A DNA stretch of 64,000 nt from Stigmatella erecta. Its GTDB lineage: Bacteria > Myxococcota > Myxococcia > Myxococcales > Myxococcaceae. Location of the stretch: NCBI RefSeq assembly GCF_900111745.1, contig NZ_FOIJ01000003.1, positions 682,001 through 746,000 of the forward strand, in the 5' to 3' direction. Made by a program: the position numbers and the translations under genes. Positions 52,872-62,333 of the stretch are shown piece after piece. How positions within the stretch are numbered: position 1 is the first letter of the stretch; the number at the start of each line of letters is the position of its first letter. Below the pieces are notes generated by a model. It was not told the DNA's origin. It worked only from the letters and a program-made list of their open reading frames with translations, and did not search any database.

Positions 52872-52901
52872 GTGCTACGTCTAATTTCTGGTCTGTAGCA
52901 C
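52872..52901. repeat. Inverted repeat upstream of the methyltransferase gene
   Basis: GTGCTAC (52872-52878) and GTAGCAC (52895-52901) are a perfect 7-bp inverted repeat with a 16-bp AT-richer spacer, 53 bp upstream of the methyltransferase start. It may be an operator or part of a promoter region. Confidence 0.4.
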
Positions 52902-52936
52902 TTGAAAACTTGACGGTGCCCCCCTCTGAAAACACT

Positions 52937-52988
52937 TCGAGCAGGGCGGGAGTGCCTCGCTCACGAGGCGCTCCGTCACCCTGCTCGA
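52937..52988 (-). terminator. Long hairpin terminator downstream of rpmE
   Basis: TCGAGCAGGG (52937-52946) pairs with CCCTGCTCGA (52979-52988), and an inner 11-bp stem (52949-52959 with 52964-52974, one wobble) continues it. On the minus strand it follows the rpmE stop at once and is trailed by AGTGTTTTC. A terminator is the simplest reading. Confidence 0.65.
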
Positions 52989-53019
52989 CGGTCCCACAGA
53001 GGCTGTTAGGAGCGGCGGA

Positions 53020-53304
53020 CTACGCCTTGGCCTTGGCCTTCTTGGCATCCGCGGCCGGCGCCGCGGCGGCGGTGCCCGCGGCAGCAGCCTCTTCCTTGGC
53101 GGCGTTGTTGGCAGCGTACTTCTTGCGGAAGCGGTCGATGCGGCCCGCGGTGTCCACGAGCTTGTACTTGCCCGTGAAGAAGGGGTGGCAGTTCGAGCAG
53201 ATTTCCACCGCGAACGAGCCGCGCGTGGACTTGGTCTCGACGATGTTGCCGCAGGCACAGGTGATGCGCGAGGCCGGGTACACCGGGTGCATATCGGGCT
53301 TCAT
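53020..53304 (-). CDS. rpmE: 50S ribosomal protein L31 (zinc-binding form)
   Basis: 94 residues. [10 protein letters not shown] at the N-terminus, then zinc ligands in ITCACGN and [25 protein letters not shown] identify L31 of the Cys-containing (zinc) type. The C-terminal 25 residues are an Ala/Lys-rich tail ([10 protein letters not shown]) beyond the usual length, common in myxobacteria. The start at 53304 is chosen over an upstream frame at 53334, which adds residues not seen in L31. Confidence 0.95.
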   Translation of the reverse strand: MKPDMHPVYPASRITCACGNIVETKSTRGSFAVEICSNCHPFFTGKYKLVDTAGRIDRFRKKYAANNAAKEEAAAAGTAAAAPAADAKKAKAKA

Positions 53305-53416
53305 GGTGACGTCTCCAGTGCGCCTTGCCCCCACCCGGAAGCGGGTGGGAGGTCCAGCGATTGAGGTAGCCGGCGCTTATAACGGCGCGCCGGGTGTTGC
53401 ACAAGGCCGCCCACCC

Positions 53417-54520
53417 CTAGTGGTGCGCCGAGCCGGGCGGCTCGATGCGTTCCACCAACTTCTGGACGGCGGGATCGGACGGCACGTCCGTCCCCAGCTG
53501 CTTGTAGGACAGTAGATGCGTGCGGCCCGCCCCCGTTGCGCCCTCCTGGACCGACTTCCGCAAGGCTGCCCGCCGGGTCTCGAAGGTGGCGAGGGTCTCC
53601 TCCAGCGCCCTGCGGGCCGTCTCGTCCTTCGTGGTCCCCAGCCGCTCCTTCGTCCGGGCGATGTTGGCCTCAATCATTTTCAGGCTTTCCTGGTCTCGCT
53701 GGGCGGTGGAGGCATCCGTGAAGGCGCCCTTGCCGTCCACGGACAGCTCCAGGCGGGCAAGCTGGCGCCCGCGCTCTCCCGGGGGAATCAGGGTGGCGAG
53801 CCCTTCCTTCTGGGCGATGCCCGGCCCACGCCCTTCGTGGGACTGGACGACGAAGTCGGCCCCCTCCGCGCCCTGGGCCAGCCGCCGGCTGGCGTCATAG
53901 GGCACCGCCGCCAGCACCACCACCACGTCCACCTTGTCCTTCTCGCGCAGGCGCTTGGCCTCGGCCAGGACGGCGGGCAGCACGGGCTTGCCCACGGCGC
54001 CCTGCAGGTCTCCCTCGGGCGAGGCGCCAATGACGCCCACCTTCAGCTTCCCCGCGGTGAGCACCGTGGAGGCCGGGAACACGGCCTTGCCGGCCTTGTC
54101 CACCAGGTTGGCGGACAGCAGCTTCAGCTTCTTCTCCTGGGCGCTCTTGCGGAGCCACTCCACGCCCAGCGGCAGGTCGCGCGCCCCCACGGCCATGGCC
54201 GCGGTGCCCAGGGCGTCCATCTGCTGCAAGAGGAACTCCGCGCGCGTCTTGTCGGCCGGGTCCCCACTGCTCACGGGACTCCGGAAGAGCGCATTGCCCG
54301 CATCCAACACGAGCACCGGCACGCCCTTCGCGCGCTCCTCGCCAATCGCCATCTTTCGTCTGGCCAGACCGCCAGACGGGTTGTGGCGTCAACCACAGGG
54401 GGCGATTTCGCCCCCATTGTCTCCCGTGAAGAGCAACACGGCCTTCTGGGGCGCCGCGCCCGCCCCCAGGGGGGACAGCCCCAACGCCAGCACGGCCAGC
54501 AGCAGCGAGGACAACCTCAT
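53417..54520 (-). CDS. Putative selenoprotein: metallophosphatase/UshA-like exported protein with in-frame UGA (Sec44)
   Basis: The gene is read as one 367-residue protein: signal peptide (MRLSSLLLAVLALGLSPLGAGA, start 54520), then APQKAVLLFTGDNGGEIAPCG, then an in-frame TGA at 54391-54389, then RHNPSGGLARRK in the same frame. The strand VLLFTGDNGGEIAPCGxxxxxxGGLARR is like metallophosphatase/5'-nucleotidase proteins that carry CGC before a GGLxRR segment; TGA replaces the second Cys (PCGU). The body resembles UshA's metallophosphatase half (VLVLDAGNALF, MAVGARDLPLG, VGVIGASPEG) but its metal-binding DxH and His residues are weak. A SECIS-type hairpin lies 10 nt past the TGA. Start overlaps the stop of the upstream TPR gene (ATGA). 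An ordinary premature stop with restart at 54352 is the alternative. Confidence 0.72.
54357..54378 (-). promoter_or_regulatory. SECIS-like stem-loop after the in-frame UGA
   Basis: On the minus strand CGTCTGGC (54378-54371), loop GGTCTG (54370-54365) and GCCAGACG (54364-54357) make a perfect 8-bp hairpin. The loop begins 18 nt after the UGA, within the bacterial SECIS range, and opens with GG. The loop GGTCTG equals the GGUCU apical sequence of the E. coli fdhF SECIS as I recall it. Confidence 0.7.
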
Positions 54521-55386
54521 TTGCTCACCTTCTTCGGGGCCGGCGCCGGGGCCGGCTTCTTCGCCTTGTCGAGCTCGGCCAGCTTCGCCTTCGCCTTCTT
54601 CGCCGCCTCGGCCTTCGGGTAGCTCTTGATGAGCTCCTCCAGGGCCAGCCGGGACTCGTCCTTCATCTTCAGCTTGGCGAAGCAATCCGAGGAGCGCAAG
54701 TAGGCTTCCGGGGCGGACGGGGACTTGGCGTGGTCCTGGATCACCTTGCCGTACTCGAAGAGGGCCTCGCGGCACTTGTCCTCGACGAAGTACGTCTCGC
54801 CCAGGCCGAAGTGCGCCTCGCCCGCCAGCGCGTCCTTGGCCCACTTCTTCAGGAAGTCCGTGTAGAGCTGGCGCGCCACCAGCGTGTCCCCGGCCTTGGC
54901 CTTCTCCTGCGCGAGCGCCAGGAACTCCTTCTTGTCCGTGGGCCGCTGGAGCGCCTCGGCCTGCTTCTTCGCCTCGGCCTCCTTCACCGCCGCCGAGCCC
55001 TGCAGCGCCAGCATCCGCTTCTCCGACTCCTCGGTGACGCGCGCCAGGGACGTCTCCAGCTCGGAGATTTTATAGACGTAGGTCTCCACCTGCCCGCGCA
55101 GCTGGGCCATGTCCTCCACCGTCTTCTGCAGCTGGATGCCGATGTCCGCGTCGTTGCGGCGCGAGGCCTTGTCCAGGCTCTCCAGCGCCTGGGTGACCTC
55201 GGCCACCTTCTCGTCGATGCGGGGCATGGTGGCGGCGAGCTGCTCGCGCGCCTGCTTCAGCTCCTCGGCCATCCGGGTGTTGTCGGCCCCCAGCCGGTCC
55301 ACCTTCGCCTCGAGCGCGCGGCCACGGTTGGCCGGGTAGAAGCATCCGGACAGGGTCAACAGCGACAGCAGGGCAAGCCTTCTCAT
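54517..55386 (-). CDS. CpoB/YbgF-like TPR lipoprotein
   Basis: 289 residues. Lipobox LTLSGC (Cys15), a coiled coil (about 25-125, LEAKVDRLGADNTRMAEELKQARE, like the CpoB trimer region), then a TPR region (about 155-260) with GEAHFGLGETYFVEDKCREALFEYGKV and AYLRSSDCFAKLKMKDESRLALEEL. The tail is Lys/Ala/Pro-rich. CpoB proteins act with Tol-Pal in outer-membrane constriction; here no tol genes are present. ATG 55386 is used; ATG 55398 is an alternative. It overlaps the candidate selenoprotein gene, so the two are probably one operon. Confidence 0.82.
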   Translation of the reverse strand: MRRLALLSLLTLSGCFYPANRGRALEAKVDRLGADNTRMAEELKQAREQLAATMPRIDEKVAEVTQALESLDKASRRNDADIGIQLQKTVEDMAQLRGQVETYVYKISELETSLARVTEESEKRMLALQGSAAVKEAEAKKQAEALQRPTDKKEFLALAQEKAKAGDTLVARQLYTDFLKKWAKDALAGEAHFGLGETYFVEDKCREALFEYGKVIQDHAKSPSAPEAYLRSSDCFAKLKMKDESRLALEELIKSYPKAEAAKKAKAKLAELDKAKKPAPAPAPKKVSK

Positions 55387-55461
55387 AGGGGGGCGCATCT
55401 TACGGGCAAATCCCTTCCGCGTCCGAGTCCTTCTCGCCCGGAGCCACGGGCCGCCCGCTGG

Positions 55462-56952
55462 CTAGCGGGGCCGTCCCTCCTCCATGCGCTCGACGGCCCG
55501 GGCACAGGCCACCTGGAGGCGGGCGGGGTTGAGGAAAAACGGCGTGGCCCGGGCCCTCCCCTCCTCCAGGGAGCGGAGCGCCCGGCGGTACTCACTGGCC
55601 GCCTCGGGGAACTCCTCGCGCAGCTCCAGCATCATCCCCAGCAGGTACCGCGCCGCGGCCAGCTCCGGATCCAGCGACAGGCAGCGCCGCAGGTACTCCT
55701 CCTTCTGCCCATCCGTGTCCCCCGCCCCCTCCAGAATCTGGGCGAACAGGGCATCGGCCTCGGCGAACATGAGCTCCTGCGAGAGCGGCTCGCTCCCCCC
55801 GCCCACCGCCGGAAAGCGGCCCGAGTCCCGCGCGGGCACCGCCCCCATGACGGCGAAGCGCCCCGAGTCCCGCGCGGGCACCGCCCCCATGACGGCGAAG
55901 CGCCCCGAGTCCCGCGTGGCCCCCGCGGACACGGGGCCGAAGCGCCCCGAGTCCCGGCGGCCCTCGGCCAGGAGCGCGGCGGAGTGGGCCCCGGAGGCGC
56001 TGGCCTCCCGGGCCCACTCCCCCACCGGGGCCGGGGACGCCACCACGGGGAAGCTTCCCGAGTCCCGCCGCCGCTCGGTGCGGGGCGGCGGCTCCGCCAG
56101 GAGGTTCCCGGAGGCGGGCAGCCGCCGGGGCGGCGCGGTGTGGATGTCGAACGTCCGGACGTAGAAGAACGCGTGCTCGCAGCGGATGATGCGCAGGCTG
56201 GGCGGCGCGTGGAGCAGCGGCTCGGCGGCGGAGAGCACCAGCGTGCCGCCCGGCGCGAGCCGCTCGGCCAGCGCCTCCACCACCCGGTCGAACGCCTCCG
56301 CGGTGAAGTAGATGAGGACGTTGCGGCAGAAGATGATGTCGAAGCCCTCGCCGTGGGCGGGGTACGGCGCCTCCATCAGGTTGTGGAGCTGGAAGAGCGA
56401 GCGCGCGCGCAGCTCCGGCACCAGCAGGGACCGGGCCCCTTCGGACAGGAAGTAGCGCTCGCGCACGGGGGCCGGCAGCCTTCGCACCTGCTCCGGGTGG
56501 AAGGTGAGCGTGCGCGCCCGGAGCAGCGCCTGCTCGGAGATGTCCGTGCCCAGCACCGTGCTGTTCGGGTCCGCCCCCGCCTCGTCGAGCAGGATGAGCA
56601 GCGTGGCCACCTCCTCGCCGGTGGCGCAGCCCGCGCTCCACACGCGCAGGGGCCGCCCGGGGGCGCGCCCCACCAGGGGCTCCAGCACGTGCGTGCGGAA
56701 GGAGGCGAGCTGGACTTCATCCCGGAACAGGTCCGTCTTGTGCACGGCGATGACGGAGATGAGCGAGGCCAGGTCCCCGGCGCCCGCGGGGGACTGGAGG
56801 TGCAGCAGGTACTGCTGCTCCGTGAGCACCCCCTGGAGCACCGCGAGCCGCTCGTCGAGCCGCCGGCGCTGCGTGCCACTCAGCGCCATGCCCGAGCGCG
56901 CGGAGATGAACGCGTGGAGCAGCGAAGCGGGCCGGGAAGGAGGCCCCTGCAT
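55462..56952 (-). CDS. cheR: CheR-type chemoreceptor methyltransferase with repeat linker and TPR tail
   Basis: SAM-dependent methylation of chemoreceptor glutamates. CheR N-terminal helices, then the SAM motif VWSAGCATGEEVATL (about residue 105) and FDIIFCRNVLIYF, which is the CheR signature. The catalytic domain ends near residue 270. A ~120-residue linker carries five RDSG[RS]F motifs, two with an exact 14-residue repeat, and a TPR-like tail (about 380-480) closes the protein, as in CheR-TPR fusions. Its start overlaps the cheB stop (TGATG). Confidence 0.88.
   Translation of the reverse strand: MQGPPSRPASLLHAFISARSGMALSGTQRRRLDERLAVLQGVLTEQQYLLHLQSPAGAGDLASLISVIAVHKTDLFRDEVQLASFRTHVLEPLVGRAPGRPLRVWSAGCATGEEVATLLILLDEAGADPNSTVLGTDISEQALLRARTLTFHPEQVRRLPAPVRERYFLSEGARSLLVPELRARSLFQLHNLMEAPYPAHGEGFDIIFCRNVLIYFTAEAFDRVVEALAERLAPGGTLVLSAAEPLLHAPPSLRIIRCEHAFFYVRTFDIHTAPPRRLPASGNLLAEPPPRTERRRDSGSFPVVASPAPVGEWAREASASGAHSAALLAEGRRDSGRFGPVSAGATRDSGRFAVMGAVPARDSGRFAVMGAVPARDSGRFPAVGGGSEPLSQELMFAEADALFAQILEGAGDTDGQKEEYLRRCLSLDPELAAARYLLGMMLELREEFPEAASEYRRALRSLEEGRARATPFFLNPARLQVACARAVERMEEGRPR
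55820..55903. repeat. 42-bp tandem duplication in the cheR linker
   Basis: Units 55820-55861 and 55862-55903 are identical, and the start of a third follows. Each encodes 14 residues (RDSGRFAVMGAVPA). Confidence 0.9.
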
Positions 56953-58004
56953 CAGCGCCCCACGGGGAGGGGCTCACCACGCGCCAGCTTCATCAACGAA
57001 GCGGCCACCTCGTCTCCATGGATGAGGTAGTCCACCGCGTTGCGCTCCACGGCCGCCCCCGGCATGCCGAACACCACGCAAGATTCCTCGTTCTGGGCCA
57101 CCGCGATGCCGCCGGCCTGCTTGATGGCATACATGCCCGCGGCCCCATCCTCGCCCATGCCGGTGAGGATGAGCCCCACGGCGCGCCGGCCGTAGGCCTT
57201 GGCCACGCTCTCCAGCAGCACCGTGCCCGAGGGCATGTGCCCGTCGCGCTCCTCGCCCTGGCGCAGCGCCACGCGGCCCCGGAAGGGAATCACCATGTGC
57301 GTGCCCGGCGGGGCCACCAGCACGTGGCCCGGCATCAGCAGCTCCCCGTCCTGGGCCAGCCGCACCTTCAGCCGCGAGGCATTGGCCAGCCAGCCCGCGA
57401 GCGACTCGGCGAAGGCGGCGTTGATGTGCTGGACGATGACGATGGGGGCCGGGAAGTCCGCGGGCAGCTCGGACAGGAACCGGTGAAGAATCTGCGGCCC
57501 GCCGGTGGAGGCGGCCACCGCCACCACCCCCATGTTCGCGGGGCCGAGCGCCGGGCCCGAGGGGCGCGCGGGCGTCACCTTGCGCGAGCTGCGCACGTGG
57601 CGAATCACCCGCACGGAGGACAGCAGCTTCAGCTCCTTGGCCAGGTTCCACGCCTCGAGCCCATCGTCGATGGAGGGCTTGACGCGCAGGCCCAGCGCCC
57701 CCAGCTCCAGCGCCCGGCACGTCAGCTCCGGCGCCTGCTGCCGCGGGTCCGCGGTGAGCACCAGGATGGGCGTGGGGCACTCGGCCATGATGTGCTCGAC
57801 CGCGGTGAGCCCGTCCATCACCGGCATGTCCACATCCATGGTGACGACGTTGGGGCGCAGCTCCTTGACGCGGGCCACGGCCTCCTTGCCGTCGGCGCAC
57901 ATGCCCACGACCTGCAGGTCCGGGTCCTGGTTCAGTGCTTCGCTGATGAGCTGTCGGCAGATGAGTGAGTCATCGACCACCAGCACCGACACTTTCTTGC
58001 CCAT
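56952..58004 (-). CDS. cheB: CheB protein-glutamate methylesterase
   Basis: Receiver (phospho-Asp57 in VVTMDVDMP) joined to the methylesterase domain with Ser166 in AASTGGP, His193 in VQHINAAF, and the catalytic Asp in [12 protein letters not shown]. 350 residues, normal. It demethylates or deamidates chemoreceptors and is activated by phosphorylation from the CheA of the operon. There is no CheW-only gene in the window. Confidence 0.94.
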   Translation of the reverse strand: MGKKVSVLVVDDSLICRQLISEALNQDPDLQVVGMCADGKEAVARVKELRPNVVTMDVDMPVMDGLTAVEHIMAECPTPILVLTADPRQQAPELTCRALELGALGLRVKPSIDDGLEAWNLAKELKLLSSVRVIRHVRSSRKVTPARPSGPALGPANMGVVAVAASTGGPQILHRFLSELPADFPAPIVIVQHINAAFAESLAGWLANASRLKVRLAQDGELLMPGHVLVAPPGTHMVIPFRGRVALRQGEERDGHMPSGTVLLESVAKAYGRRAVGLILTGMGEDGAAGMYAIKQAGGIAVAQNEESCVVFGMPGAAVERNAVDYLIHGDEVAASLMKLARGEPLPVGR

Positions 58005-58070
58005 TGCCTGTGCATACCCCGTGCGCGCTTCGGGAGTATACCCAATGCTCGCGCCACGCTCAGGGGAGCT

Positions 58071-60521
58071 TCACCCCAGTAACCGCTTCACCACATCCAC
58101 CAGGTCCTGACGGACCAAATCCCCCTTGGTGATGTAGCCATCCGCCCCCGCCGCCAACCCCCGCTGCCGGTCCTCCTCGCCTCCTCGGGTTGTGAGAATG
58201 ATGACTGGCAACCGGTTCAGGGTCTCGTGGCTCTTGAGCTGGCGGGTCAATTCCAGCCCATCCAATCCCGGCATTTCCAGGTCCGTCACCACCAGATCCG
58301 CCGGGGCGTGGGACAGGATGTGCAGCGCCTCGACGCCATCCGAGGCGGTGGTGATGTCATATCCGACCGCCTCCAGCAGGGCCGAGATGAGCTCCCGGGT
58401 CAGGGGTGAGTCATCCACGACCAGGATGCGGCGGCGCTGGGCCTCGGGGGCCCGGGCCACGGCGCGCGGCAGCCTCAGGGCCACGGAGCCCTGGGCACTG
58501 GCGGTGAGGTAGGCGGCCGACACCACCATCGCCAGCTTGCCGTCGGCCAGGGTGGTGGCGCCCGCGAGGTGGGCGAAGCGCCCCAGCAGGCCCCTCAGGG
58601 GCAGGATGGCCTGGACGCGCTCCTCCAGGACGCGCTCCACGGCCAGGGCGGCGGTGGCCCCCTGGCTGCGCACCACGAGCACCAGCTCCCCTTCGCTCGG
58701 GGACCGCTCCGGGGCCAGCCCCAGCACGGAGGAGAGGTGGGCGAAGGGCAGCACCCGGCCCTCCACATCCAGCGTGGGCCGCCCGGCCACCTCGCCGAGC
58801 TGGGCCAGATCCAACTTGAGCGCCTGGGAGACGTGGGTGGCGCTCAGCGCCAGCGTCTCCTGGCCCACCTTCACGAAGAGCAGGGGCGCCACCGTGAGGG
58901 AGACCGGGACGCGCACCTCGAAGATGGTGCCCACCCCCACCGCGGACACGACGCTCGCGTCGCCGCCCAGCCCCTGCACCGCGCTGCGCACGGCGTCCAA
59001 CCCCACACCCCGGCCCGACAGGTCCGTGGCCACCTCGCGGGAGGAGAAGCCGGAGAGGAAGACGAGATCCCTCGCCGCCGCATCGCTGAGCGCGCTCGCG
59101 GCCGTCTCGTCCAGGAAGCCCCGGCGCACCGCCACCCGGCGCAGCATGGCCGGATCCAACCCCATGCCGTCGTCCTCCACCCGCAGGACGATGCGGTTGC
59201 CCTCGCGCGTGGCGCGCAGCGTCAAACAGCCCTTGGGCCGCTTGCCCGCGGCGACGCGGTCCACGCGCGTCTCCAGGCCGTGGTCCAGCGCGTTGCGGAT
59301 GAGGTGCAAGAGCGGCTCCCGGAGCGCCTCCACCACGGCCCGGTCGGCGCGGGTGTCCTCGCCGTCCACCACCAGCTCCACCTCCTTGCCCAGCTCGCGC
59401 GCCAGGTCGCGCACCACGCGGGGATAGGGCTCGAAGAGCACCGAGAGCGGCAGCATGCGGATGCGGTGCACCTCCTCCACCGCTTGCCCCAGGTCCCGCA
59501 GCTCCTCGTTGGCCAGCAGCTTCGCCTCGCGGTGAAGCTCGGCCGCCAGCTCCTTGGCCTTGCCCAGGCGGGCCGCCAGCGCGGCGCCCACCGGGCCCAG
59601 GTCCTCGGCCTCGCGCGCCAGGAGCGTCAGCTCGCGCGTCAACTGGAGCCTTCGCGCGTTGGCCAGCTCCCGCCGGCGCGCCACGTGGGACAGGTTGGTG
59701 GCCGCGCTGGTGAGCAGGTCCAGGCTCTGCGCGTCGATGCGGATCGAGCCGTCCGCCCGGGCATCCTGCGAGCGCTGCGGCGTGGCCCGGGCCGGGGCCG
59801 GTTTGGAGGGGTCCGGCATCCGCGGAATCGTCTCCGCCACCAGGTGGGTGGCAGGCCCGGCGCCCGCGATGCTGGCGCTGGAGGACGGCTCGGGAAGGCC
59901 CTCGCCGGCGGGCAGGGGCACCGGCGTCCACAGCTTGCGCCCCGCGCCCCCCCGGGTCTCCCCGGGCCGGACCCCGTTGGCCGTCCGGGGCGTGGCCATC
60001 AGGGCGGCGCTCACCGGCACCGGGGGCGGGGTCGGCGTTCGCGGGGCCTGCGGCCGGGAGGGGGCCGCCGGGGCCGCGGCCACGGGCGGGGCCGCCGGGA
60101 GGGAGGCGTCCGGCACGGGCGGCACCGCCAGGAAGCGGCTCTGCTCGATGCGGGTGCGCTCCCGGAGCACGGCCACCAGCTTGGCCACCTCGGGGGAGCT
60201 GTCCGAGGCCAGCATTCCCGACAGGGCGATCACCGCATCGGAGGACTTCAGCAGCGCGTCGGCGGACTCGTGCGAGAAGGCGTACTGGGCGGGCTCGATG
60301 GCGCGCACCAGCTCCTCCATCTCGTGCACCAGGGTGTTGATGCGGTCGAAGCCCATCATCCGGGCCTCGCCCTTGAGGCCGTGGAGATCCCGGAGCACCT
60401 TGCGCCCCGTCTCCACATCGCCCCCGGACTCCAGCGTGAGGATGAAGGCGCTGATGCGCCCCAGCCGCTCCTCGACCAGGTCCCGGAACTTCTTCAGCAG
60501 CCGGTCACGCGGGGTCGTCAC
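58071..60521 (-). CDS. cheA: Hybrid CheA histidine kinase with C-terminal receiver
   Basis: 816 residues. HPt domain with phospho-accepting His47 (LRDLHGLKGEARMMG), Pro-rich linker (about 125-260), dimerisation and ATPase domain (HLIRNALDHGLE, VEDDGMGLD), CheW-like regulatory domain (about 550-680), then a receiver (RRILVVDDSPLTRELI; phospho-Asp in VVTDLEMPG). This CheA-REC arrangement is found in FrzE and other myxobacterial chemosensory kinases, where the receiver is part of output or phosphate sink. The start is GTG at 60521, overlapping the mcp stop (GTGA). Downstream cheB and cheR are the adaptation enzymes. Confidence 0.92.
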   Translation of the reverse strand: MTTPRDRLLKKFRDLVEERLGRISAFILTLESGGDVETGRKVLRDLHGLKGEARMMGFDRINTLVHEMEELVRAIEPAQYAFSHESADALLKSSDAVIALSGMLASDSSPEVAKLVAVLRERTRIEQSRFLAVPPVPDASLPAAPPVAAAPAAPSRPQAPRTPTPPPVPVSAALMATPRTANGVRPGETRGGAGRKLWTPVPLPAGEGLPEPSSSASIAGAGPATHLVAETIPRMPDPSKPAPARATPQRSQDARADGSIRIDAQSLDLLTSAATNLSHVARRRELANARRLQLTRELTLLAREAEDLGPVGAALAARLGKAKELAAELHREAKLLANEELRDLGQAVEEVHRIRMLPLSVLFEPYPRVVRDLARELGKEVELVVDGEDTRADRAVVEALREPLLHLIRNALDHGLETRVDRVAAGKRPKGCLTLRATREGNRIVLRVEDDGMGLDPAMLRRVAVRRGFLDETAASALSDAAARDLVFLSGFSSREVATDLSGRGVGLDAVRSAVQGLGGDASVVSAVGVGTIFEVRVPVSLTVAPLLFVKVGQETLALSATHVSQALKLDLAQLGEVAGRPTLDVEGRVLPFAHLSSVLGLAPERSPSEGELVLVVRSQGATAALAVERVLEERVQAILPLRGLLGRFAHLAGATTLADGKLAMVVSAAYLTASAQGSVALRLPRAVARAPEAQRRRILVVDDSPLTRELISALLEAVGYDITTASDGVEALHILSHAPADLVVTDLEMPGLDGLELTRQLKSHETLNRLPVIILTTRGGEEDRQRGLAAGADGYITKGDLVRQDLVDVVKRLLG

Positions 60522-62329
60522 CCGTCACCCCGCGGCGGGACCTGGCCAATCTGGAACCGCTCCACCACGGCGCGCAAGTCCAGCGCCAGCACCAGCAAGT
60601 CCCCGTTGGCGGTGCTCACCTGCTTGGTGGCATTGAGGCTCTGCTGGGTGATGCGCAGGATGTCCGCCATGGTGTCGGCGAGCTGGTCGGTGCCCGTCTG
60701 CTGCTGCTGGGTCGCCAGGGAGATGGAGCGCACCGCGTCGGAGGTCTGGCTGGCCAGCTCCACGATTTGCTTGAGCGACTCGGAGACCTGCTGCGCCAGC
60801 GAGGTGCCCGTCTCCGTGGCGCGCACGCCGCCGTCCGTGGCGGCCACCGCGGCGCGCGAGGCCTCGCGCACCTCCTCGATGAGCCCCTCGATTTCCTTGG
60901 TGGACTCCAGCACGTTCTCGGCGAGCCGCCGCATCTCCGCGGCCACCAGCGAGAAGCCCCGGCCCACCTCGCCCGCCTTGGTGCCCTCCAGCTCCGCGTT
61001 GAGCGCCAGCAGGTCCGACTTGTCGGCCACGCCGTTGATGAACTCGACGATTTTTCCGATCTGCTGCACGCGCTTGTTGAGCCGGTTCACCGCCGAGGCG
61101 ATGGCCTGGTTGTCGTTGCGCATGCGGCCCATGGAGGCGAGGAAGGCCTCGGCGCTGCCCTGGCCCGCCTCGGCCGCCGCCAGCGTGCGGTGGGCGATCT
61201 CCGACACCGAGCCGGCGTTCTCGGCGATCTGCCGCGCGCTCCGGGCCAGCTCTTCCGTGGTGGCGCTCGTCTCGTCCAGGGAGCTGGCCTGCTCGGAGGC
61301 CCCGGCCTCGTAGCGGCCCGAGGTGGCGAGAATCTCCTCGGTGGTGGCGCTGATCTGCGCGCCGGCGCGCTGGAGCTGGGAGAGCACGTCCGCCAGGTGC
61401 GCGCGCATCATCGCGAACGCGGCGGAGACGGACCACACCTCGTCCTCGGCGGGGATGAGGTGCGGGGCGGCCAGGTCCCCATCGGCGATGCGCCGCGCCT
61501 CGTCCGCGAGCTGGCGGATGGGGCGCCCCAGGAGCGTGCCGCCCAGGTACGCGGTGGTGAGCGCCATCGCGAAGACGAGCAGGCACAGCAGCCCGCCGGA
61601 GGTGAAGGCCTCCATCTGAAGCGCCTGCGCGCGCGCAGCCTGGAGCTGAAGGGGCGAGGTGAGCACGCGCTCGTAGGCCTGGTCCGCCAGGGCCGAGGCC
61701 AGCCGCGAGCAGAACACCGCGGGCGTCACCACGGAGATGATGGTGAAGAGCACCAGCCGCCCGCGGATCTGCGCCCGGCGCGGCATGGCGGCGATGACCT
61801 GCTGCTGGCTGAGGCCCAGCTCCGTCAGCCACAGCATCACCTGGCGCGCCCGCAGGGTCACCAGGCAGTGCACGAGCAGCGAGGTGATGGGCCCGAAGAG
61901 CACGCCCAGGCCAACAATGCCCAGCCCCGCGCTCCAGCCTCCCCCGCCCACGATGCCCACCACCACGCCCAGGAGCATGGAGCACAGCAGCCAGCTGAGG
62001 ATGGACTTGACGAAGGTGGCATCCGCCACGCTGGCCGCCTCCACCATGGCGCGCGCCAGGCGCTCCTGCGAGGCCACCACCTCGCCGCGCTCCAGGATGC
62101 GCAGGCCCCGCAGGCGCCGCAGCAGCAGGGAGACGCCCGTGCCCGTCACGGCGGCACACAGCGCCATGCCCAGCCCCACGAACAGGTGGAAGCTGCCGCT
62201 CAGCCGGTCGCCCAGCGTGAGCCAGGCGTAGTGGCACGAGAGCGCGACCCCGACCGCGGTGGCCAGGGGCACGGGGGCAATCAGACGGAGGCTGTAGGAC
62301 CCCCGGGAACGGGCGCGTCGCTCGCTCAT
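60518..62329 (-). CDS. Methyl-accepting chemotaxis protein with multi-pass N-terminus
   Basis: 603 residues. The N-terminal ~270 residues hold about six membrane helices (around 12-38, 48-66, 108-130, 132-152, 190-210 and 240-262) instead of the usual two with a periplasmic domain, so there is no large external ligand domain. A HAMP-like region (about 262-320) leads to a long cytoplasmic signalling domain with the highly conserved tip (GFSLVAAEMRRLAE, EGTKAGEVGRG). It is a paralogue of the next gene, 4 bp away. The GTGA overlap ties it to cheA. Confidence 0.9.
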   Translation of the reverse strand: MSERRARSRGSYSLRLIAPVPLATAVGVALSCHYAWLTLGDRLSGSFHLFVGLGMALCAAVTGTGVSLLLRRLRGLRILERGEVVASQERLARAMVEAASVADATFVKSILSWLLCSMLLGVVVGIVGGGGWSAGLGIVGLGVLFGPITSLLVHCLVTLRARQVMLWLTELGLSQQQVIAAMPRRAQIRGRLVLFTIISVVTPAVFCSRLASALADQAYERVLTSPLQLQAARAQALQMEAFTSGGLLCLLVFAMALTTAYLGGTLLGRPIRQLADEARRIADGDLAAPHLIPAEDEVWSVSAAFAMMRAHLADVLSQLQRAGAQISATTEEILATSGRYEAGASEQASSLDETSATTEELARSARQIAENAGSVSEIAHRTLAAAEAGQGSAEAFLASMGRMRNDNQAIASAVNRLNKRVQQIGKIVEFINGVADKSDLLALNAELEGTKAGEVGRGFSLVAAEMRRLAENVLESTKEIEGLIEEVREASRAAVAATDGGVRATETGTSLAQQVSESLKQIVELASQTSDAVRSISLATQQQQTGTDQLADTMADILRITQQSLNATKQVSTANGDLLVLALDLRAVVERFQIGQVPPRGDG

Positions 62330-62333
62330 CGGC

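Noticed and set aside
53417-54352. Short version of the metallophosphatase-like gene starting at 54352
   Set aside because: It lacks the signal peptide and the first strand; the true N-terminus lies in the same frame upstream of the UGA, with a SECIS-like loop between.
58569-61313. A 914-codon plus-strand open frame antisense to cheA and mcp
   Set aside because: Antisense to genes with clear domains; composition (Gln/Arg/Gly-rich) is that of a mirror frame, with no domain or ribosome-binding site.
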